This document shows, one piece after another, positions 36,020 to 47,900 of a stretch of DNA of 64,000 nucleotides (its first letter is position 1; the number at the start of each line of letters is the position of its first letter). A program made the position numbers and the translations under genes. The notes under the pieces are model-generated. The model searched no databases, was not told the DNA's origin, and saw nothing but the letters and a program-made list of their open reading frames with translations. The stretch is from Gerris lacustris (Eukaryota; Arthropoda; Insecta; Hemiptera; Gerridae): contig OX578286.1 in the NCBI GenBank assembly GCA_951217055.1, positions 42,423,937-42,487,936 of the forward strand, given 5' to 3'.

Positions 36020-36020
36020 T
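35986..36020. repeat. AT dinucleotide microsatellite
   Basis: (AT)n interrupted once by GT, then a T run. Confidence 0.85.
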
Positions 36021-36123
36021 TTTTTTTTTTTTTAAAGTGTTAAACTTTTACCATATATTAAAAAAAAAAAAAAAATGCTAACTTAAAAATGATAATTTAA
36101 TTTTTAAAATAGCTGTTCAAATT

Positions 36124-36290
36124 TTTAAGGTTTAGGTAGTATTCATACTACGGAAAGATTAAATTTTACTTTAAAAAACGGATATATAGGAGGCCCATGG
36201 TTCAAATCACGGTGCTGGGGTCTATTTTTCTCTGTATGTCTCCTGTAGTTAATGATAATTATAATTTGATTTAAAGTAAAATAGCTGTTT
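36124..36290 (+). repeat. Single-arm copy of the tRNA-like palindrome element
   Basis: Shares GTATTCATACTACGGAAAG upstream, GGTTCAAATCACGGTGCTGG (B-box-like) and AGTTAATGATAATTATAATT with 38180-38409. Inverted ends ATTTTACTTTAAA and TTTAAAGTAAAAT bound it. Confidence 0.5.
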
Positions 36291-36427
36291 GAATCAAAAA
36301 GAAACAGATATTCAACACAAGACAACTGTTTACATTTGAAAAAATCAATTCTTACATAAAAAGGTTGTTTGACGTTCATAGTAGAGTGATATTTTGCATC
36401 AAAGGAACAGTTGTTAGTACACAAAGA

Positions 36428-36955
36428 ATAGTATATTGTGTTACAAGGCTGTGAAGTGAGTTTTTTCTTTACCGCGGCAATTACATTTACTGTCGAGCAA
36501 AGCGAGACAGTAAATATTGCCAAGGTAAAGAAAAAACACTTCACAGTCGCGTAGCATATGCTATTTTTTCCGAGGCAGCAGACAATGAAAAAACATTAAA
36601 TATTAATCACTAATCAATATATAATAATAACAAATATTAGTACATACTTAAGACTTAAAAAAAGAAACCTTAAAATGAGGTTACACTATAAGAAAAGATA
36701 AACAAAACACATTGACATCTAGCGGATTTTTATCGTACTAGAAGCATTTCTACAAAGACTGCAGCACTACTAACGGAAGTTTTGACAACTACCCGCCGTA
36801 AAGAAAAAATCTTTTAGTGCCTAGGACGTAAAAAATGTTTTCTTTACAGCTAGGAGTAATGAAAAGATTTTTTAAGTCCACGTAATGAAAAAATGGATTT
36901 TAGCTATGTCTTTTAGGCTCTAAAGTTACTATTTGACAGCCTACCACGGAAAAAA
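36428..36955 (-). mobile_element. Family D element copy 2
   Basis: Reverse orientation to the copy at 3431-3930; highly similar along its length. Terminal hairpin at about 36451-36546 and the other end near CTACCACGGAAAAAAC. One side abuts AATAGTATATT, also seen at the end of copy 1. Confidence 0.65.
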
Positions 36956-37506
36956 CAAATTTATTCAAAATTGTTAAACTTTCGAATGCTTTTTTAGGTG
37001 TTAAGGCAGCTGTTAACACCTAAGAAACTTTATCCTATCGAAAAGCAGTGAACTTTCATTATAAGACACTGTTTAGCATCAAAATTCTATTTAAAAAAAT
37101 GTTAATTTATACATAAAACAACTGTTAGCCCGAAAGAATATTTTCCATAAAAATTAAAATTGTGTAACTTTAACATTAAATAGCTGGTAAACACCTAAGA
37201 ACATTTTATTTAATCTAAAAGCAACAAATGAGATTAGCATTAAGAAAATGTTGCTGTTAATCAGTGTGTATGTTAGGGTTGGTGACCCTAAAATTTAAAA
37301 GAATGTTTTTATATTAGTACATAGTCTATGTACCATGCTTAATCTCGGTTGGATGGCTCAAAGAGGGTTTAATTAGCCAATCAAAGATTTTGACGATAGG
37401 TGGCACAAAGAAAATTTAAACTGATTAAAAAAAATTTATTCCATCTATAGCAGTTATGAACTTTACCATAAACAAACTTTTATTTAACATGTTAAATCTC
37501 TTCTGA

Positions 37507-38086
37507 TAGTGCAGGAGATAGCGTGCAAAAAAGTGTCAGACTAACATCAAGCTAGAATTTTGTATACAAGTCAATCTTTTAGCGCCTTTTAAGAATATGT
37601 GATCAGCTAAGTTCGTCTGCGGGACATAGCTTGGCAATAGGCGTTTGAATAAAACAAACCGGTGGAGAGCAGCCATGTCCCGCCCTTTTTGGTGGAAATT
37701 ATGATTTTCATGATCCTAAGTACAAAATTAGTTAGTAGACCGGAAATAAAGTTGATTTTAGTTTTACATTCGATAGGTGATCAATTTAATTTGGAGAAAT
37801 ATTTGAATAACTAACCTTATCAAGTATGAAAATAACATCGACTTGATTTTTGGTCTACTAACTAATTCCGTACTCAGGATCATGAAAATAACATTGTCCA
37901 CCATAATTGGTGAGACATGGCCGCTCTCCACCGGTTTGTTTTTTTCAAACACCCATAGCCAAGCTATGTCCCGCAAACGAACTTAGCCGACCACATATTC
38001 TTAAAAGGCGCTAAAAGATTGACTTGTATACGAAATTCTAGGTTGATGTTAGTCAGACACTTTTTTGCACGCTATCTCCTGGACTA
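37507..38086. mobile_element. Complete fold-back element, family E
   Basis: Two arms of about 250-290 bp face each other across a short centre. Ends GTGCAGGAGATAGCGTGC and GCACGCTATCTCCTGGAC, each next to TA. No ORF; the short ORF inside it is a shadow. Confidence 0.8.
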
Positions 38087-38179
38087 TGAAGACAGCTATT
38101 AGTTCCAAAGTAAACTACAGTTGCATCTCCGCACAACAAAATTGATAGTTCTGAAAAAAAAAATTCTAAATTCAATTTT

Positions 38180-38409
38180 TAAGTTTTTGGTAGTTTTCAT
38201 ACTACGGAAAGTTAAATTTTAATTTAAATCAAATTATAATTATTATTAACTACGGGAAACAGACAGTGAAAAATACACTCCAGCGCCGGGATTTGAACCA
38301 CGGGCCTCTACATTTCCAATATAGAGGCCCGTGGTTCAAATCCCGGCGCTGGAGTGTATTTTTCACAGTGTGTTTCCCGTAGTTAATAATAATTATAATT
38401 TGATTTAAA
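38180..38409. repeat. Near-perfect palindrome carrying two tRNA T-arm/B-box-like segments
   Basis: Arms from about 38222 to 38310 and 38320 to 38409 are complementary apart from a few bases. Each contains GTGGTTCAAATCCCGGCGCT, which fits a polymerase III B box (GGTTCRANNCC) and a tRNA T arm. An A run follows at 38407-38425. No acceptor stem or A box was found, so it is not a tRNA gene. Confidence 0.7.
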
Positions 38410-39002
38410 AAAAAAAAAAAAAAAATCTATTTAAAACTTTTGTTGTGAGTGATCCTGAAAGAGAAAGATTTTTTCCTATAACTTTTTCACCCATTGCAGA
38501 ACTGCTTAATCTAAGTCTTCATACTTACAACCTATTATGTATTTTTTAAAAAATCTCCATTTGTTTCGTATAGTTTAAATATTAAATCCCGGATTTTTAA
38601 AATTGTTGACCCTGAACTCTGAGCAATTTAATATTTACAAAATAGTTCTTCGTTCTTCTTCTTGTTTCTTTTTCTACGTCTTTTAATAGAATTTTTTTTT
38701 TTCTGAAAGTAATAATGATTTTCTTTTATAAAATTGTACCATGAGTAAAAAGTCAAGAGCTTTATAAATGCCCAAAACAAATTATAAACTGAAACTAAGA
38801 GATTTCTCTATTCTGTGCAAAGATCAATCCGATTCTATTTAAACTAATGGATGTAGAATACGCAAAATTATCAGAGTGCTAGAGCAACAAACACCTGAAA
38901 ATAGTTCTTAGAAAATAAAGGAATTCAAAAACACCGCCAGTATTAATTCACAAAAAGTTTGTCAGCCAGATCTTTTATCCTTATTTATATGAATTTTGTT
39001 TA

Positions 39003-39164
39003 GGTACTTCTTTAGTTTGTTACTCCCCTAGGTTTTTTTTTTAGAATATAAATGACTTTGACTAAATAACTATTAAGACAAAGGAAATTTAGTCGATGTA
39101 CTTTGAGAAAAAGGAATATCACACTTCTGTTTTTATAAGGGGAGTAACAATCTAAAGAAGTGCC
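39003..39164 (+). mobile_element. Family C MITE copy 7 (short form)
   Basis: 162 bp. Flanks TTTGTTTA and TTTGTTTG agree at 7 of 8. Confidence 0.85.
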
Positions 39165-40536
39165 TTTGTTTGTTTTAGAGAAATTATTATCATTCTATAG
39201 AAACACTTTTATACGGTGAATTCGTAAGGGCATAAAAAAATTATTATTCAGACATTTTTATCTTACAGAAGTTTGTTCAAAGGAGATCTTACAGTAATTT
39301 ATTTTCAGCCTTTATCAATTGAGTACATTTTATTTTGTTCTAAATGTTATAATAAACTGCGCTTATTTATATAAAATAAACTTTGTTTTTTTAGAATTAT
39401 TTTTAATATTGTTAAATTTTTTCTAATAAACCCTTTGTAATATAAAATAAAAGGAAATCATTTTGTGATATTTGCTAGCTTATTTTTTTTTTTTTTGGCA
39501 CAATGTATAAAAATTAAAAATAGTTTTTTTTTTTAAAAAAAAAAAAAAGAGAAAAAAGCATTACGATTAAATATATTTTTTCTTTGTGAAATTATTATTT
39601 AATAGGAAGTTACATTTTTTGTTATTTTAATAATAGACTGTGGTATTTTCATATTAATTGGACACCAATTTGATTATTTATTATTAATAATAATAAATAA
39701 TCAATAATAATATTATTATTATCGACATGTGTACTAACAATACACTCAACAACTTTAGTATAACTAACACTAAAATACTCATAATAATTTGTTTATTTAA
39801 ATGTAAGTATGATGATGAGTGTAAGGAACAATGTAGTACAATACCTCTCTAATAATAATTGTCTACAGTGAATTGTACAATGCCATTGAATTTTACTACG
39901 TTTTTATTAGCTTGCTTTCTTGTTTGTTTGTTTGTCCGGTACAAATCTGGCAATCGATTTCTAACTAACTTCCCGAATAGCTAGACATTTGAAACTTTTA
40001 GCATAGCTCAGAACACGATGACAATGCATTATTTTAATACTTTTAGCCATCTTTCAGCAGAATTTAATTGGTTTTCAGCAAATTTTGCAGTATGGAAAGT
40101 TAGTTTGGAAAAAAATCCGCAAGTTATTTTATTTGTTTTGCCATGTCCCATATTTACGCAATCTTTATTTTGACGGGTTTCAAATTTGTGATTTTTATAA
40201 ATAAGAGATAAACATTGAATGACAGCAAAACAGGAAATATATCGATTATATTATTTATATTATTTCAAATATATCGATGGCACGGTTTAGATTTGGTGTT
40301 GGGGAGATCCGTTGTTCAAAGATTTGTCCTTTTATAGGTTTAAGATCAGCTCTCTTGGTTGTCATTTATGTGAAGTAAATAAATTCGAAACTATTTTTTT
40401 TTTTTACTAACATTATATATTATATAACAATAACAAGTATATTATCAACATTACATACGATTCGACAGAATATTTAAAAACGTAGTATATAAAAAGTTCT
40501 TTTTATCTTGAAATTTTTATTGTACTTCAACTTTAA
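39165..40536. other. AT-rich intergenic DNA
   Basis: No supported feature. Confidence 0.3.
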
Positions 40537-40650
40537 TTTGGACCTCTACCTGGTCTATATGCAGCAGGGTTGCTTTTCTTCAGAAAATGAGCGGAGCACC
40601 GCAAAGTGGTGCGGAGCGGCTGTCGAAAATTCTAGAGCTAAAAAAATAAT
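40537..40650 (+). repeat. Fragment of family G MITE
   Basis: TTGGACCTCTACCTGGT, TTCTTCAGAAAATGAGCGGA and GCACCGCAAAGTGGTGC match 13250-13345. Terminal repeats are absent. Confidence 0.6.
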
Positions 40651-41455
40651 TTTGTACTTTGATTCTGTAAACAGCACCGTACAATTCACTTTTACCGAAT
40701 AATTTTTATTTTAAATTATTTTAAAATAGAAAAATCTCACGGTGTCCTATTAATATGAAAGTACAGTTTAATAAATTATTCTGTTATAAGCTCTGTTAAT
40801 AAATATTAATAGATAATAATTTGTTAATTAAAATAATGTACTTGATGATCACCACAATGATAATTAGACCAATGACATCCCTGCTTTGAAAATGGTTAAA
40901 TGTTATTAGTTTTCACTATATCAAGAATATTATTTTTGATGTTATCAAATTATAATTGTTGTATTATATCAAAACACAAAAAAAGACATTAATATTACAT
41001 TTTTTATTTTATTATTTATTATTTTTAATTTAAACTTTATTATTGTTTTGTGTGGGATAAAAATTAAGGGTTGAATGTGTTATGTTTATAAACTTCCAGA
41101 TGAAAAAAGTTTTTTGTGTTTTTTTTTTATAAATAAAAAATTGTATTGTTACATGAGAAGTAGTATTTGTGCAATATTCAATAACAAAAATAAATTGATA
41201 TGCTAAGACTGAATTTTTTAAGACTTCCTTTTTTTTCAAAACCTTTTTCTTTAAACCCTTAGTGGTACTGCTATAGTGGATAAACAATGAGGTACGTACG
41301 GGTGGCGTTCGTTATGCACCAATGCATTTTTCAAACCATAAATAAGTCGAATCCAGATTATCTAGATTGCATTTTGGAAATGTTGAACTAAAAAGTCATT
41401 TAACATATCACATATTTATTTCTCAATGATATCTTTAATTATAAAAATAATAAAC

Positions 41456-42060
41456 AGGTCAAGTGTGTGCTGGTCAGCACACAGCGAGGGTCCGTAGGCC
41501 ACACTGTATAGTGATAAACTGTAAAGTGTATAAACAGTATTTTTTAAAATGCTAAAAAACTTACTTTGAACTATTCTAAGGGTCTGATATTCTCAAAACA
41601 CACACTGATAAAGTATTTTTTCTTTTGGTCGAAGAATGTTCAGGAATTTTTTTCAGATTTTTTGCACTTCACATTAGCGAGATAGAAGAGGGGGGGGGGG
41701 GGGGGGGGACACGTTTCATACCCACTTCAAACTTTCCTACGCTCGCCCTATCAAAGTTATATCCAAAGAATTATATATTTTTGTAATCAGCTCGACGTAC
41801 CCTTTTTATATGATACCCCTCACGGTGTCGAAAATAAATAAAAAATTGTTAACCCTTAAGTTTTTTTACCCTAATTTTTGTGAAAAATATTTTTTTTAAG
41901 TCGCTATATTTTTAAAATATGTGGGTAGGTACAGACACATACATGCCAAATTTCAAAGTGATCGGACGAAAGGTGTAGCCGTGAGAGCACGCGAGAGGAC
42001 AGACGGACAGACACACGCAGGAAAATATAAGGGTCCTTGGTTTTGCCTACGGACCCTAAA
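41456..42060 (-). mobile_element. Helentron/HINE-like element, family B copy 1
   Basis: 5' end at 42060 (TTTAGGGTCCGTAGGCAAAA, then GGACCCTTATATTTTCC and TGTCTGTCCGTCTGTC). At the other end the inverted arm GGCCTACGGACCCT is followed by GTGTGCTGACCAGCACAC hairpin and ACTTGACC. A run of about 18 G lies at 41691-41708. Confidence 0.6.
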
Positions 42061-42674
42061 TGACGAATGAGCTTCTGACTTAAGAGTTGATCTTACAACC
42101 TTAATTAATTGTTAGTCATCGGTCATCAAAGTCCTAAGATAACTCCTCACAACCATCATCCTAAAGAGCAGAATCAACAAATATTGATCGGGCGACACAA
42201 TTTCTCTACCGGACATGGTGGCACGGGCGGCATATACAGTGTAAAAAGGTAAATAAACAAGGCAAAACAATGCGGAATAAAGCAATAATCAAAGTAGACT
42301 GTTTTGTCCGTTTTAGGGGTCTCTAGTGGAAGGGTAGAGTGAGGGTATATTATTCTCATTGTGTGTCGTCTGTGATTTACAGAAACTTTTTTTTCTTGTG
42401 GCACACTCAATGTGCCAGCCCGTGTCACAGCTAATGTCAAATGTCACAGCTAAGTCAGCTAATGTCACAACTTAAAAAAAAAAACAAATGTTTCTTCATC
42501 CAGTGTTTTCCATTTGTTAGTCGGTTCACAGTTAAATTTATTCATTATTAAAAATTTTTATTAAAATATACTATAAAATAATTCCTAGCTTGGAATTGAA
42601 CCCGACTTTTCACCCTTTGCAATTATACTTATTTTTATAAATATCTTGGTAACTTGATTTTTGACTTAAATTGG
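42061..42674. other. Unrecognised intergenic DNA
   Basis: Contains short imperfect repeats of GTCACAGCTAA near 42425-42470 and a GGCACACTCAATGTGCC palindrome. No known element. Confidence 0.3.
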
Positions 42675-42775
42675 TAGATGTTTTTTAAAAACATGTAAAC
42701 CCCTCAAAATCAATTTCACTCCATCACACAATATTTTCTCGCTAATATACAACTGGATTAATGAGAAAGTAAAAA
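42675..42775 (+). repeat. Family O tail
   Basis: ACATGTAAACCCCTCAAAAT then a decayed hairpin ending TGAGAAAGTAAAAAAGG. Confidence 0.45.
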
Positions 42776-43335
42776 AGGAATGTTAAATATAAAAGTGTAT
42801 TTAGAAGAAATCCTAATACATTTTTGGAATATTTATTTTCAGCAGAAAGTCAATTTCAAAATGTATACATGTCTGTTTCCAATAGTTTTTTTTATTATAA
42901 TATACAAAATATTATGAAAGTATTTTAAAATTATAAATAAAACTAATGTCATATCATAATACCTGTATACACATGAGACCAAACAGTATAGGGAGTTTGA
43001 TGAAGTCCAAATAAATTTTACGAATAAGAATTATCAGGTAGTAATGGCACCTGGGGGCCGATTCTGTAACTTTGAAACCTCCCTTTTCCTGTTGTTATAT
43101 ATCAAAAAGTGGATTGAATACTAGAGACAAAGCAGTCCTTTAGACCTAATACCAATACACTTTTATTAACAAAACCGGTTTCAGCATGTCTACTATTGTC
43201 TGTGGTCGAGTACAAACTTAGTTAAAAGTGTAACAATAATTGTGATTTAGACAAATAAACAGAATTTATCTAGTGTTTTATTTATTTAATTAAATATTTG
43301 TAACAATCACAAAATCTTGGTTGAAACTACAAATT

Positions 43336-43645
43336 TCATTAGGAATAAAGAAGATGTCTTTCCACTAAAAGCAATTTTATTCCACAAAGTTGGCTTTTAA
43401 CCAATAATGGTCATCTTTGGTGGTAGTGGCGACAAGAATAAATGAAAAATAGTCAGGTTAGTAGTTTTTAGACCCAAGTATAAATCTGACTCGTTTAAAA
43501 TAGTTAGATTTAAGCCTCAGTTTTAACTCCTACACTATTTTTTTTTTTTTTTTTTATCATATGTCTACTTGTTTCAATGGCAGTGAAGATGACCACTAGT
43601 GGTTCAAAGCCGGCTTTGTAATAAAGATACTTTTAGAGGATATTT
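43336..43645. mobile_element. Family F inverted-repeat element
   Basis: Left TTCCACAAAGTTGGCTTTTA with AACCAATAATGGTCATCTT; right GAAGATGACCACTAGTGGTT and CAAAGCCGGCTTTGT. About 310 bp, without an ORF. Confidence 0.5.
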
Positions 43646-43939
43646 GAGGAGCCTAGTATCAAATATGGACATTCGACATTTTTTCCTAATTTCAGTTATC
43701 GATTGTTTCTTATAGGTTTTTGGCTGCTGCATCAGATTCTGCTATCCATTTGCATCAAAAACGACCAGAAAAGGGGTAAAAATGCAATAATATTTGTAGT
43801 TTTGTTTCAAATACGGACAAGTCAACACACGTTTTGCTTCAAAAGTGGACATAACCAAAACAGCCAACCAGGAGCCTGCATTTTACTAACTTGTTCCTAT
43901 GATGCACTGCGGGCTTTAGCATCTGAATACCTACTCCTA

Positions 43940-44050
43940 CCATTTTGTCATACATGTTTAGAAAAATGATACCCCGAGGGGAAATCGAGAAATCAATTTT
44001 AGCTCTAAATTTGGGGGCACTACCCCCTAAAAACTCTGAAAAAATTATTT
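43940..44050 (-). repeat. Inverted family O interior fragment
   Basis: Reverse complement of the 6548-6620 block: CCCCGAGGGGAAATCGAGAA, ATTTTAGCTCTAAATTTGGG. Confidence 0.45.
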
Positions 44051-44324
44051 CTCCAATATTATTATTCTAACCATTATTTTTAACATCATTTTGCTTCAAA
44101 AACAGACAACTTCACTTTATAACTCCATTTAGCAGCTAAAACATCAAAGAAATTCACGTTTTCAGTACTTCTAACTAGTTTTGAGTCTATTAAGAATATA
44201 CAGAAAAAAAATCATTGCTCTAGCACCTGTAGAATTTGAGCTACAGTTTTTCGGCTCTCCTGTAAAATTTTGAAATGTGCTCTTGTCCGTCTTTTATACT
44301 AAGCTACTCATTTCTACTTGTCTC

Positions 44325-44490
44325 TCTACCAGTGAAGATGACCAATAGTGGTTATAAGCTGGCTTTGTACAATAAAGATACTTTTAGAGAATATTTCTAC
44401 TTGTCTCTCTAGTAGTGCAGATGACCACTAGTGGTTCAAATCCAGCTTTGTACAATTAAGATACTTTTAGAGGAGAGATGTCTTTCTTCA
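44325..44490. repeat. Tandem family F half-elements
   Basis: Two direct copies of GATGACCAMTAGTGGTT, GGCTTTGTACAATAAAGATA and CTTTTAGAG about 80 bp apart. Confidence 0.5.
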
Positions 44491-44787
44491 CTCCTTTTTG
44501 ATTAATTATCCATTTAATATTTTTGTTTTGCAAGTTCAGCAACAAACTTCATATAAATAAGTCAAATATCAAATGTCCATACTCAGAAGTACCTTAAACA
44601 CTTACCTATTTCCCAGAAGCTCAATTCTTCACCAATATATTTATGCTAAACGATAAATCAAGATAACTCCTCAGATTAGGACAAAGAAAAAAAAAGGACA
44701 GGATAAATCAACAGGAGGGACTTAAAACTTAAATAAAATATATTTTTTTAACAAATAAAATTATATTTTATAAAAAAATAATAATAA

Positions 44788-44925
44788 TTAAACACTTATT
44801 GTCCTAAAAAAGTTAAAACCTGAGTTGGCTGTACTAGCGATCATGCCAGTTATTTGTGGATGCCAGTGCAGTTCCTTAATTTCAGTTTGGCCTTGGTGAA
44901 TAAAAAGAAGTTGTTGGGGTAAGTC
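44788..44925 (-). CDS. GRWD1: GRWD1 exon 8 and stop
   Basis: The acceptor is tttttatag/GACTTA and the stop TAA is at 44790-44788. It encodes [37 protein letters not shown] and the family ending FRTISV. Confidence 0.95.
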   Translation of the reverse strand, partial: DLPQQLLFIHQGQTEIKELHWHPQITGMIASTANSGFNFFRTISV

Positions 44926-47900
44926 CTATAAAAATAAATATTTATATATGTAGGTACATTTATTTAATAATGTATTGTTATATTTATATTGATAAATAAA
45001 TTGTATGTGTTGTTAATAAATATTAAATTTAAACTTTCAAAATCAATCACAGCTCTTTGTTTAGGGATTTAAAGTTTTTTGTTTGGGAAATCAAAGCTTT
45101 TAAAATCAAAGAGGAAATCATTGTCATCTTAAGTCTAGTTCAACTATGCAACACAATTCAATCAAGACAAATAATTATTTCAAACTGTTTATGGAATCAA
45201 AGCTTTCATTATCAATCACAGGTTTCTTATTTAGTAACTGTGTATGTGAACATCAACTGTGAAGTACAACTGCGGAAATCAAAGCTTTCAAAATCAATAA
45301 AAGTTTTTTGTTGAGGGAATCAAATCTTTCAAAATCAATCAAAGATTTTGGTTATCATTTGCATATTATAAGTGGGATATTGTCATGAATATTTAATACA
45401 CCTTAAGTTTATTTAAACAAGGTAACACAAATTTATAAAAAAAAAGAAAATTTTAAAACGATCTTAAAATTGATTTAAATGTGAAATTATATTAAAAATA
45501 TATGAAATAATTGATTACCTTCACTTCGTCGTCCTGGTTCATATCTGGATCTCTTTCCGCAGCAAGATCCCATATAGCGATCTGATCATCTTCACCTCCC
45601 GATGCAAATACTGAACTTTCAGTCGGGTTCCATTCAACTGTTGTAACTGCTTTAAAATGATGCTTCAATGTTGCCACAGCATTGTCACTCTGAAATAATA
45701 ATTTACAAGTGAAAAATAGTACAGTAGAGTCTCGCTAATCCGGGGTCGACGGGACCGGACCCAGTCCGGATTACCGAAAGTCCGGATTAAACGGAATCAG
45801 TTTTAAAATGTCTGTAAAACAGGTTTTAGTAGGGTAAAACTATTAAAATCGATGTTTTTATCGTAAACATTTTTTTCATTAGTCTCCAAAACATGGTTGT
45901 ACAACGTAGGTCCACTATTTAAGTTAAGAGCTGTTCTGTCACCAGTCCGAATATCAAATGAATTAAAATAAAACGACAATCTATTACGCAGGTGGCAGGT
46001 ATAGAAGGGATTTCCTGAGAAGAACTTCCTGTGTTCTGATATGAAATTAGAGGAACGATAATCATTTCACAATAAGTTGAGACATTAGCGGCTTGGCGAA
46101 ATTTCTTGGAACTGCGTTGAGCCGCCGCTATATGTTTCAAAACCTCTCCCCATCTCAGTCACATAAAATTGTATTTATTGGAATACCTACCTTTATATCT
46201 TCCGCCCCTTACATTTCAATGAAAACCGAAACAGATTTATCGATGTTCTTACTTATTCCTAATTATTCTAAATCTGTTTATTTTTAACAAAAACCGGGGA
46301 TTCCTCGCGTTAGAACGTTGGAATATACACCTGTAAACTATACTAGGAACATTTTATACATTTTTAATAGACAATAAAAGTAGAAACTCCAATTATCTTA
46401 ATTATTCATAAATCTGATCAGGCCCTGGTTCCAATTTGTACATAGTTTTTGGCCCGTCCGGATTAAACGGATGTCCGGACTAGCGAGACTCTACTGTATG
46501 TCAAATATTGTGGCATATAGCTTCTTTGTGTATTATTATTGGATGAATTAGTCACATGAGTATAAAGTTGCACTTCTTTAGATTGTTACTCCCCTTATAA
46601 AAAACCAGAGGGAAGTAACAATCTAAAGAAGGTGTATGGAATGTTCTTCTTAACACTTTTACTTAGTCACTGTTACTCCTCTTATATTCCTTTGTCCCAA
46701 GGTACATTGGACTAAACATCCCTTTGTCATAATATTTATTTATTCCAAGTCATTCATATTCCAAAAAAAAAAACATAGGGGAGTAACAATCTAAAGAAGT
46801 ACCTATAAAGTAATGTGATCCCTCAAGTTATTATTTATTCCCTCAATTCAGTCTCTAGAACTGTTATGATGATTGTAGTGGAGTTGAACTTTGTGTGCCG
46901 AGTTAGTTGGTGAATTATGTACCCCAATGACAAATGTACTCTCAACAATTTATTTAAAAATTAAAAGTAATATTAATTAAAAATAATAATTAGTATTAGT
47001 TTAAATACCTTGAATTGTCTTAGATCCCATATTTTAATGATACCATCGTCGCCACCTGATATTATAAGAGGTTCATTTTTGTTCCATGAAATTACGTTAA
47101 TATCTGATTCATGTGCGTTGTCAAGAGTTAGTTTGCAAGCTTTCGCTCCAGTTTCCCTCGTGTCCCAGATACGAATCCTGTTTAACAAAAAAGACATTGA
47201 TAAAAGTAACTTGAATAAAACTTGAATAAAAAGGCGGAAAGAAGACATTGAGATCTTGGTACTTCTTTAGAGTGTTACTCCCCTATGTGGTTTTAGTATA
47301 TAAATGACTTTGACTAAATAACTATTAAGACAAAGGGATGTTTAGTCCAATGTACTTTGAGACAAAGGAATATCACACTTCTGTTTTTATAAGGGGAGTA
47401 ACAGTCTAAAGAAGAATATTCCGTACGCCTTCTTTAGATTGTTACTCCCCTCTGTTTTCTTTATAAGGGGAGTAACAATCTAAAGAAGTTCCGAGATCTT
47501 AACTTCCAGCTATCAAATAAATCCATCAAAATCAAATTTTTGAGCCATCACAATACTTTCTCTTTATATTATACTAATTATTACTATTTGTCGCTTTTGT
47601 TGACTTTAAAAAGGCCTTCGATAGCCTTGATCATCACCTACTAATAAAAAAACTACAGGGAGTAAACTTGAGCTCAAAATTTCTACGGGTAATAATCAGT
47701 TTATACAATCAAGCCAAAACCAAAATTCTTTATAAAAACGGAAAATCGAACGAAATATCTATATTAAAAGGCGTGCTTCAAGGTGAAATATTATCACCTC
47801 TTTTGTTCAACCTTTTCATTAGCGATATCGACGCGTTCTTTAAAGCAAGAGGATACGAGGGTGTAAGCATCAACGGTGAAACAAACATTAGTCTGTGCAG

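Noticed and set aside
36143..36544. 133-aa ORF on the minus strand
   Set aside because: It reads through the terminal hairpin of family D and neighbouring repeat DNA. The same peptide fragment appears in the other D copy because of the hairpin, not because of a gene.
38285..38352. Functional tRNA gene
   Set aside because: Only a T-arm-like part is present. No acceptor stem, D arm or anticodon arm could be folded.
42174..42440. 88-aa ORF at 42174-42440, minus strand
   Set aside because: No recognisable domain, no splice partners and low-complexity flanks; treated as chance.
43703..43969. 88-aa ORF at 43703
   Set aside because: Lies between family F pieces and runs into an inverted family O fragment. 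No domain recognised.
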